From the NCBI GenBank assembly GCA_002492075.1, contig DKXD01000214.1, forward strand, positions 1-12,011: a DNA stretch of 12,011 nt, given 5' to 3'. The notes under the pieces were generated by a model. It was not told the DNA's origin, made no database searches, and worked only from the letters and a program-made list of their open reading frames with translations. Positions 6,438 through 12,011 of the stretch are shown here, piece after piece. The DNA is from Ruminococcaceae bacterium UBA7135 (GTDB lineage: Bacteria; Bacillota; Clostridia; Oscillospirales; Ruminococcaceae). Each line of letters opens with the position of its first letter. Positions within the stretch are counted from its first letter, which is position 1. The position numbers and the translations under genes were made by a program.

Positions 6438-6488
6438 ATGATCATAACAACAAAAAAACGCGAAAAACAGCGGTCAGGAGGAAAACAA

Positions 6489-7220
6489 ATGCCTTATCAA
6501 TCAACATTCAAGCGGTACGAGATAAAGTACCTGCTGACATACCGGCAAAAGCAGGCGATATTACAGGCAATGATGCCGTTTATGAAGCTCGATAAGTATG
6601 GGCGCACCACCATTCGGAATATTTATTACGATACGGATAATTTTCGGCTGATAAGACGTTCTCTTGAAAAGCCCGTATACAAGGAGAAACTCCGTATACG
6701 CAGCTATCAAGAAGCGGCACCGAATGATCGGGTCTTTGTGGAGCTTAAAAAGAAGTACAAAAAGGTAGTGTACAAGCGCAGGTTGACGCTTTCGGAAAAG
6801 GAAACTATGGAAAGCTTCGAGCGGGGCACTCCCCTTCCCGTTCATTCGCAAATAGCGGACGAGATCGAGTATTTCCGCTCGTTTTACCAAAACCTCCGCC
6901 CCGCTGTATTCCTCACCTATGAACGTGAAGCGTACTACGCGTTGGACGGCGGCGATTTCCGTATTACCTTTGACGAGAATATTCTTTACAGAGATCACGA
7001 TATTTCCTTGGGCAGCGAGGTCTACGGAACTCCCCTGCTGAACAAAGGCGAGACCTTAATGGAGATAAAAACAGCGGGAGGTCTTCCGCTTTGGATAACT
7101 CGCGAGCTTGACAGGCTTGGAATCTATCATACGTCGTTTTCAAAATACGGAGCCGCTTATATGGATATGATGACGCGTTCCGAAATAGATGAACAAAGGA
7201 GAAATTTATATGCTTGCTGA
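6489..7220 (+). CDS. VTC-domain polyphosphate polymerase
   Basis: Member of the triphosphate tunnel metalloenzyme superfamily related to the catalytic domain of yeast Vtc4, which makes polyphosphate from ATP. In 243 residues it shows the order of tunnel motifs expected: FKRYEIKYLL (7-16), IRNIYYDTDNF (42-52), KEKLRIRSY (65-73, with R69 and R71), VFVELKKKY (82-90), YEREAYY (144-150, R146), RITFDENI (158-165), LMEIKT (190-195, E192 and K194) and SFSKYGAAY (216-224). The basic and acidic tunnel residues all appear to be kept, so it should be active. It has no membrane segment of its own, so the coupled DUF4956 protein may hold it at the membrane. The start at ATG 6489 has AGGAGG seven bases before it. 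Its stop overlaps the next gene by 11 bases. Function is assigned from the family. Confidence 0.9.
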   Translation: MPYQSTFKRYEIKYLLTYRQKQAILQAMMPFMKLDKYGRTTIRNIYYDTDNFRLIRRSLEKPVYKEKLRIRSYQEAAPNDRVFVELKKKYKKVVYKRRLTLSEKETMESFERGTPLPVHSQIADEIEYFRSFYQNLRPAVFLTYEREAYYALDGGDFRITFDENILYRDHDISLGSEVYGTPLLNKGETLMEIKTAGGLPLWITRELDRLGIYHTSFSKYGAAYMDMMTRSEIDEQRRNLYAC

Positions 7221-7905
7221 TATTTTTAAGGGACTTTTTGATACGGATATGACGAGCGTTATCTCGCTTTCCGATTTTATGATCTGCATAGGCAGCGCTC
7301 TGTTGATAGGGCTTTTCTTGACCTTTTGCTATATGTACCGCACACGGTATACAAAAAGCTTCGCCGCGACGCTGGCGCTGCTCCCCGCGGTGGTCTGCGT
7401 GGTGATCATGATGGTCAACGGAAACGTTGGCGCGGGCGTTGCCGTAGCGGGCGCGTTCAGCTTGGTTCGGTTTCGCTCCGTGCCCGGTTCGGCAAAGGAG
7501 ATCGGCGCTATTTTTCTGGCGATGGGCACGGGTTTGATCGTTGGAATGGGGTATATAGGCTACGGGTTCCTTTGCGCGATCGTTTTCGGGCTTGTGAGCG
7601 TTCTGTACAGCAGGCTGAATTTTGGCGGAAAAAAGAACTCCGTGCTATATAAAACGCTGCATATCACAATACCCGAGGATCTGGATTATGAGGACGTATT
7701 CGAGCCGATCATAAAGGAATACGCCTCCGAATGTGAGCTTGTGAACGTCAAGACAACAAATATGGGGAGCCTTTTTAAGCTCACCTATAATCTCAGACTA
7801 AACGGTACGGGCAGCGAAAAGGAAATGATAAATAAGCTGCGCTGCCGCAACGGAAACCTTGAAATTTCCATATCCAAACAAGAAACGACTGTAAGCGAAC
7901 TGTAA
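7210..7905 (+). CDS. DUF4956 integral membrane protein
   Basis: Membrane protein of 231 residues with hydrophobic segments near 22-43, 52-69, 71-86 and 98-133, followed by a soluble C-terminal domain of about 90 residues. GAFSLVRFRSVPGSAKEIGA (81-100), joining two membrane segments, is the most recognisable part of the family. DUF4956 genes are often found next to VTC-domain genes in Firmicutes and other bacteria; their function is unknown to me beyond that link. Here the start codon lies inside the VTC gene, so translation is coupled. I chose ATG 7210 over an upstream in-frame ATG at 7189 because AGGAG (7197-7201) is eight bases before it. A role in anchoring the polymerase or moving its product across the membrane is inference. 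Confidence 0.88.
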   Translation: MLADIFKGLFDTDMTSVISLSDFMICIGSALLIGLFLTFCYMYRTRYTKSFAATLALLPAVVCVVIMMVNGNVGAGVAVAGAFSLVRFRSVPGSAKEIGAIFLAMGTGLIVGMGYIGYGFLCAIVFGLVSVLYSRLNFGGKKNSVLYKTLHITIPEDLDYEDVFEPIIKEYASECELVNVKTTNMGSLFKLTYNLRLNGTGSEKEMINKLRCRNGNLEISISKQETTVSEL

Positions 7906-7922
7906 TAAGGAGGACATTAGTT

Positions 7923-9605
7923 ATGAAAAAAAGATACATTTTTCCGCTGATACTCGCGGCTGTTATAACTCTTTCGGGGTGCAGCTTGTCGGGAACATCA
8001 TCATCGGACAGCTTGCCCGCCGAAACAAGCGAAACATCGGAAAAGACCTCTGAGGAAAGCGCGGTAAAAGACGCCGCACCAACATTAAGCTCTTCGGATA
8101 TGTTCACGAACAACGATATCGAGATAGGGTATGACGAGGAAACAAGCGCTAAGATAATTCTGTCGGGAGACACCGCCGCCTGCGACTCCGACGCGGTGGA
8201 GATAAGCGGCAGCACGGTAACTATCAAGGACGAGGGCACTTATATTCTTTCCGGTAAGCTTGACAACGGAATGATAACAGTAAACGCCGAAAAGACGGAT
8301 AAGGTTCGGCTGGTGCTGAACGGAACAAAGATAAACAGCGCGACCTCCGCCGCCGTATATGTCGCGCAGGCTGATAAAGTATTTATCACCACTGTTTCCG
8401 GCTCGGAAAACACTTTGTCAAACGGCGGAGAATATGTCGCTATCGACGATAACAATATCGACGCGGTAATTTACTCCAAGGACGATATGACTCTGAACGG
8501 AGCGGGGACGCTTACGATAAACGCCGCCGCGGGGCATGGCGTGGTCTCCAAGGACGACTTGGTTCTGACCAGCGGAACGTATGACATCACTGCCGCAAGC
8601 CACGGTCTTTACGGAAAAGACAGCGTCCGCATCTCCAACGGAGCATACACGATCAAATCGGAAAAGGACGGTATTCAAGCGGAAAATTCCGATGACGCCG
8701 AAAAAGGATTTATATATATAACGGGCGGGAGCTTCAATATTACCGCAAACGGTGACGGAATAAGCTCCTCCGCGTACCTGACTATCGAGGATGGGGATTT
8801 TGATATCAGCACGGGAGAGGGCAGCGAAAGCGTTACCATGCCCACCGAGACCTTTGGTCCAAGAGGCGGTTTCGGAACGGAAACGACCACGTCCGAAACG
8901 ACCGACACAGTAAGTCGTAAAGGTATCAAGACGGACGGAGCGCTTAACGTTTCGGGCGGCAGCTTTAAAACGGACACGGAGGACGACGCGTTCCACGCAA
9001 ACGGAAACATTCTGATAAGCAGCGGCTGCTTTGATATCAAGGCGGGCGACGACGCGGTTCATTCGGACGCGGACGTAACGATAAAGCAAGGTGCTTTCAA
9101 CATCTCCTACTGCTATGAGGGTATCGAGGGGCAAACGATAACGGTTGAGGACGGCGAGTTCGACATTACCGCTCATGACGACGGGTTCAATGCCGCGGGC
9201 GGCGCGGACAGTTCGGGCTTTGGCGGCGGATTTCCCGGCGACCGTTTCAGCGGCTCTTCCGACTGCTCTATCACAATAAACGGCGGTACGTTTGTAATTG
9301 TTTCTGACGGCGACTGTATCGACTCCAACGGCGCTTTGACGATAAACGGCGGTAAACTCAATCTCACCTGCAACGGAAACGGAAACACCGCGCTGGACTG
9401 CGACGGAACTTACTCTAACAACGGCGGCGATATTACCACCAACGACGGTTCCGAAAGCAATCCGGGTCAAATGGGCGGCGGTATGGGTCACGGCGGCATG
9501 GATAGACCTGACGGCATAAACGGCGGTATGGGAAGACCCGGCGGCATGGAAAGACCGGACGATATGGACAGTAATTTCAATCCCGGAGGAATGGGCAGAC
9601 GCTGA
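7923..9605 (+). CDS. Secreted beta-helix lipoprotein, Cthe_2159-type carbohydrate-binding family
   Basis: Surface lipoprotein of 560 residues. A signal peptide with lipobox LSGC places the lipid-modified Cys at 20, followed by a Ser/Thr/Glu-rich linker to about 55. From about 100 to 505 the chain consists of turns of a parallel beta-helix with the recurring pattern Asp-Gly-hydrophobic, then LTI-like strand, Gly-Gly, then FxI; examples are GDGISSSAYLTIEDGDFDI (277-295) and DDAVHSDADVTIKQGAFNI (376-394). This matches the Cthe_2159 family, whose founding member from Clostridium thermocellum binds cellulose and pectic polysaccharide and calcium. Gly-rich loops interrupt the helix at 311-319 and 426-444, and the tail (514-560) is rich in Gly, Met, Arg and Asp. 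AAGGAGG (7907-7913) precedes the start. Last gene of the VTC operon. Ligand here is unknown. Confidence 0.85.
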   Translation: MKKRYIFPLILAAVITLSGCSLSGTSSSDSLPAETSETSEKTSEESAVKDAAPTLSSSDMFTNNDIEIGYDEETSAKIILSGDTAACDSDAVEISGSTVTIKDEGTYILSGKLDNGMITVNAEKTDKVRLVLNGTKINSATSAAVYVAQADKVFITTVSGSENTLSNGGEYVAIDDNNIDAVIYSKDDMTLNGAGTLTINAAAGHGVVSKDDLVLTSGTYDITAASHGLYGKDSVRISNGAYTIKSEKDGIQAENSDDAEKGFIYITGGSFNITANGDGISSSAYLTIEDGDFDISTGEGSESVTMPTETFGPRGGFGTETTTSETTDTVSRKGIKTDGALNVSGGSFKTDTEDDAFHANGNILISSGCFDIKAGDDAVHSDADVTIKQGAFNISYCYEGIEGQTITVEDGEFDITAHDDGFNAAGGADSSGFGGGFPGDRFSGSSDCSITINGGTFVIVSDGDCIDSNGALTINGGKLNLTCNGNGNTALDCDGTYSNNGGDITTNDGSESNPGQMGGGMGHGGMDRPDGINGGMGRPGGMERPDDMDSNFNPGGMGRR

Positions 9606-9626
9606 AATAATAAATACACCAAAAAG

Positions 9627-9655
9627 ACGGGGAAACTGCTGTTTCCCCGTTTTGC
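9627..9655. terminator. Bidirectional terminator between converging genes
   Basis: ACGGGGAAAC (9627-9636) pairs perfectly with GTTTCCCCGT (9641-9650) around TGCT. On the plus strand it is followed by TTTTGCT counting the stem's last T; on the minus strand the hairpin is followed by CTTTTT, so it can end both the lipoprotein operon and the hydrolase transcript. Confidence 0.88.
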
Positions 9656-9657
9656 TG

Positions 9658-10479
9658 CTATTCCGCTTCCAATACCGAACCGCTGTGAAATCCCCGAAGC
9701 TGCTCCCCCATGACCTCTTTCATTATCTCAAAAGCCCTTTGCCCCGTGCAATGTCCCGTGTAAAAAAGAGCCTTTGTTTTCATAAGCTCTCGGGCAGTCT
9801 GCTTGATATACTCCGTTTCCTCGTCCGTGAGAGCAGTCTTTTTCATCATATGAAAACCGCTTATCACCGTATCGGGATACGCCCCGAACAGCTCCGAATA
9901 CTTGTCGAGTATACTCAAAATGCCGTTATGCGCGCAGCCTGACATCAGTAGGCGCCGATTTTCTTGAGAGATCACAAGGCATTGCTCGTGAACAAAATCG
10001 TCTCGGACAAACTTATCCCCTACCTTCTTCACCAGTTCCCTGTTGCTCCATTCCGGATAGCGCTTTCCGTTTATATCGGTGAACAAAAACAACTCGTCGT
10101 CTATTTGCATATTCCCGCTTACCTTAACGACCTGCGGCAGCTCCATAATCCTTTTATCGATACCGATATACTTTTCAAGCTCGGGCATCAAATGATAATG
10201 CTCCCCACCCGCCGAAACTTTCAGATAAATTTTCGCGTTTGGAGCAATCTTAGCGAAAGCCGTCAGCCCGCCCGAATGGTCGTAGTGTCCGTGGCTCAAA
10301 ATAAAGGTATCTACCTTAGCAAGGTCAACTCCCAGCATTTCCGCGTTACGCACAAACATATCTGTAGCGCCGCTGTCTACAAGCAGCCTGTGCTTTTTTG
10401 TTTCCACATAAAAGCTAAGCCCGTGCTCGTTCAGGCAATCTCCGCCTTTTGTGTCTTCCACAAGGTTTACAATCTTCAT
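9658..10479 (-). CDS. Metallo-beta-lactamase-fold hydrolase (COG1237-like)
   Basis: Cytoplasmic metal-dependent hydrolase, 273 residues, no signal peptide. The metal-binding motif SHGHYDHSGG gives H63, H65, D67 and H68; further likely ligands are H184 in SGCAHNG, H210 in SGFHMM and H243 in TGHCTG. This order and spacing fit the COG1237 group, members of which are often labelled dihydropterin-type synthases, mostly by similarity and with little experimental support, so I would not adopt that name. The start at ATG 10479 follows a weak GGCGGA site. It has its own promoter at 10516-10544 and ends at the shared hairpin. It faces the VTC operon tail to tail and has no obvious functional link to it. 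Confidence 0.87.
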   Translation of the reverse strand: MKIVNLVEDTKGGDCLNEHGLSFYVETKKHRLLVDSGATDMFVRNAEMLGVDLAKVDTFILSHGHYDHSGGLTAFAKIAPNAKIYLKVSAGGEHYHLMPELEKYIGIDKRIMELPQVVKVSGNMQIDDELFLFTDINGKRYPEWSNRELVKKVGDKFVRDDFVHEQCLVISQENRRLLMSGCAHNGILSILDKYSELFGAYPDTVISGFHMMKKTALTDEETEYIKQTARELMKTKALFYTGHCTGQRAFEIMKEVMGEQLRGFHSGSVLEAE

Positions 10480-10515
10480 TTTGCGTTCCGCCTTTCATGT
10501 ATAATTCGTGATCCT

Positions 10516-10544
10516 ATTATAGCATATTCGCGGCGGATCTGCAA
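10516..10544 (-). promoter_or_regulatory. Sigma-A promoter of the MBL-fold hydrolase
   Basis: On the minus strand TTGCAG (10544-10539), a 17-base spacer and TATAAT (10521-10516), with TGC before the -10 as an extended element. It starts four bases after the permease stop codon, so the hydrolase can be expressed apart from the ABC transporter. Confidence 0.78.
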
Positions 10545-10548
10545 GGGT

Positions 10549-11697
10549 TTATTCCAGCATAATTTCTTTTACGGATATTTTCTTTATTCTTTCGGAGTAC
10601 GCATACATCACGATCTCATAAAACACTATAAATACCGCAAGCGACAGCAGCATAACGGGAAGATCGAATTTGTATTCCGGCACACCTTCAATGTCTTTGA
10701 ACACGATATCCACCATTATCCTTAAAAGCGCGTATTGATAAACGGTACCGACCGCGAACCCGATATATCCCAACGGTCGATAGCCGCCGAGAAGCGCTTT
10801 GCAGCACTCCTTTTGCGAATAGCCGAACACGCGCATCATGGCGATGGTTTTTGTGTTGCCGTTAATTACGGTCGTAATGGCGATAAACAGCGTCGTAAAA
10901 GCGAGCGCAAGCCCGATAAGCAGTATCATCATGCCCATCATGAAGCTTGCAAGATCCCTCATTGCTGCCGACATCTGCGTCATGGCCGAAAAACAGAATG
11001 AAGCAAATGTCATAAAGAACACAAGGCTTTTTCTGCTTTTTAGTGTGTTTTTCTTTAAATCGTCAACAAAAGAACCGCCCGTATCTTTCTCCGGCTTTTT
11101 CTTATGCGATTTAGCGGAGTTCTGCATACTGTCTTTAAGAAGCAGCAGAGCGGGCTTTTTCAACGCGTGAGCGGCGTAACAAACCGATAAGACCGCAAAC
11201 GCCGCAGTAGGCACGATAACCAAGCATACGAAAAGCTCAGGGTGAAAACGCATGGAAATTTCGGGCAGTATCTTATCTTCATTTTGCAGCGAGTAAAATG
11301 TCGGCATCAGGAGAAACGCGCCGCCGAAGCCGAGCGCCGTACCGATAAGGACGCTCAGTCCGAACACATAGAAATTTTTGGCAACTCTCATATTGGAATA
11401 TCCCAAAGCCTTTAAAATACCGAGTTCCTTTTTGTGCGTATCTATGTAGTGCTTAATATAGAAGATCAGCATTATGACCGAGGTGATAAACAAACAGCCG
11501 CCGCTGACTATGCAGACGACCTTTGAAGTGGAGACTTGAGCGTCATAAAACGTCATAGCCTGTTCGGACGTGATATCATCTTTAATTCCAACGATGTCCG
11601 TATGGAAATTCAAAAACATAGTGCAAACAAGCACCGCGCAGCAGGAAATTATCGATATGCCGATAAGTTTTGCCGCGTCTTTTATTCCAATGACCAC
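10549..11697 (-). CDS. FtsX-like ABC transporter permease
   Basis: Permease of the MacB/FtsX superfamily, 382 residues from the chosen start. An N-terminal membrane segment (about 11-30) is followed by a short outside loop of about 30 residues, then membrane segments at about 60-82, 108-132 and 155-175, a basic cytoplasmic linker (195-222), and a second set at about 223-240, 252-277, 308-325 and 347-365. Both halves carry a coupling-helix motif: KKELGILKALGYS (89-101) and KTIAMMRVFGYSQKE (283-297). The loops are far smaller than the large extracellular domain of MacB, suggesting a peptide or lipid carrier of the compact type. I chose GTG 11697 because GGTGAT lies three bases upstream; ATG at 11718, seven codons earlier in frame, is the alternative but has no clear binding site. 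Follows the ATPase gene by four bases. Confidence 0.85.
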   Translation of the reverse strand: MVIGIKDAAKLIGISIISCCAVLVCTMFLNFHTDIVGIKDDITSEQAMTFYDAQVSTSKVVCIVSGGCLFITSVIMLIFYIKHYIDTHKKELGILKALGYSNMRVAKNFYVFGLSVLIGTALGFGGAFLLMPTFYSLQNEDKILPEISMRFHPELFVCLVIVPTAAFAVLSVCYAAHALKKPALLLLKDSMQNSAKSHKKKPEKDTGGSFVDDLKKNTLKSRKSLVFFMTFASFCFSAMTQMSAAMRDLASFMMGMMILLIGLALAFTTLFIAITTVINGNTKTIAMMRVFGYSQKECCKALLGGYRPLGYIGFAVGTVYQYALLRIMVDIVFKDIEGVPEYKFDLPVMLLSLAVFIVFYEIVMYAYSERIKKISVKEIMLE

Positions 11698-11701
11698 AGT
11701 A

Positions 11702-12011
11702 TCACCACCCGATCTCATAAGCGGTTTTCTTCGTATCGTTCACGACTGTTTCCGATATCTTGCCGCTGTTTATTTTTATCACGGTATCCGCCATTTGGGC
11801 TATGTTTTGATTGTGCGTTACCATAACTACAGTAAAGCCGTATTCTTTTTGCAGCTTGCAGATATAGTCGAGGACTTGTCTGCCTGTTTCTTCATCAAGC
11901 GCGCCCGTAGGTTCATCCAAAAACAGCACCTTAGGTCTCTTGGCTAACGCTCTGGCAACGGATACCCTCTGCTGTTCGCCGCCCGAAAGCTCGCTTGGAT
12001 ATTTGTGCAGC
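11702..12011 (-). CDS. ABC transporter ATPase, C-terminal part (5' end outside window)
   Basis: The last 102 codons of an ABC ATPase of the LolD/MacB type that powers the FtsX-like permease. Seen are the signature LSGGEQQRVSVARALA, the Walker B motif VLFLDEPTGALD with its catalytic Glu, and the H-loop His in VMVTHNQ. Walker A and the Q-loop lie beyond the window edge. The spacing between the signature and Walker B is normal and the reading frame is intact. Its stop codon lies within the ribosome binding site of the permease gene, so both are made together. The promoter must be upstream of the window. Confidence 0.92.
   Translation of the reverse strand, partial: LHKYPSELSGGEQQRVSVARALAKRPKVLFLDEPTGALDEETGRQVLDYICKLQKEYGFTVVMVTHNQNIAQMADTVIKINSGKISETVVNDTKKTAYEIGW

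Noticed and set aside
6438..6488. ATG 6438 as start of the VTC gene
   Set aside because: It follows the -10 box immediately and would lie upstream of the transcript start; ATG 6489 has AGGAGG in the right place.
8418..9491. Minus-strand open frame of 357 codons within the lipoprotein gene
   Set aside because: A shadow of the repetitive beta-helix coding sequence; the product has no recognisable domain and the plus-strand gene has a signal peptide, lipobox and ribosome binding site.
10510..10539. GATCC/GGATC inverted repeat around the hydrolase -10
   Set aside because: Only five bases per arm with a 20-base gap; expected by chance.
9964..10725. Plus-strand open frame of 253 codons
   Set aside because: It lies across the MBL-fold hydrolase, its promoter and the end of the permease gene, all supported on the minus strand.

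Overview
The window looks like a chromosomal segment of a mid-GC clostridial Firmicute, most likely in the Ruminococcus/Oscillospiraceae neighbourhood. Signs for this are strong AGGAGG-type ribosome binding sites, sigma-A promoters often with an extended -10 (TGn), a UvrX-type polymerase paired with a clostridial YolD-like protein, and a VTC / DUF4956 / Cthe_2159-type gene set. This placement is inference from gene content; no marker gene is present. I saw no tRNA, rRNA, CRISPR array, insertion sequence or phage gene.

Layout. (1) Positions 1-1039, minus strand: most of an SLC13/ArsB-like anion permease whose C-terminal end lies outside the window. (2) 1040-1235: divergent promoters. (3) 1236-3142, plus: a translesion Y-family polymerase translationally coupled to a YolD-like protein. 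(4) 3229-4128, plus: a stand-alone 1-phosphofructokinase gene with its own promoter and a 17-bp palindrome over the -10. (5) 4369-6284, plus: an OmpR-type response regulator and its histidine kinase, closed by a terminator at 6307-6336. (6) 6489-9605, plus: an operon of a VTC-domain polyphosphate polymerase, a DUF4956 membrane protein and a secreted beta-helix lipoprotein, closed by a hairpin that works in both directions. (7) 9658-10479, minus: a metallo-beta-lactamase-fold hydrolase. (8) 10549-12011, minus: a small FtsX-type ABC permease and the C-terminal part of its ATPase, cut by the window edge.

The most interesting part is 4196-9605. AT-rich tandem repeats with a spacing of 11-12 bp, as OmpR/PhoB-family regulators use, lie upstream of both the response-regulator gene and the VTC operon. 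The best-matching 22-23 bp core agrees at 18 of 22 positions once a one-base gap is allowed. I infer an autoregulated two-component system that also controls an envelope module, in which polyphosphate may be made at the membrane (VTC), a small integral membrane protein (DUF4956) assists, and an acidic beta-helix lipoprotein sits on the cell surface. The families are known, but how these three proteins work together is, to my knowledge, not established.

Limits: gene identities rest on motif recognition without database search, promoters and operators are pattern matches, and two genes are cut by the window edges.
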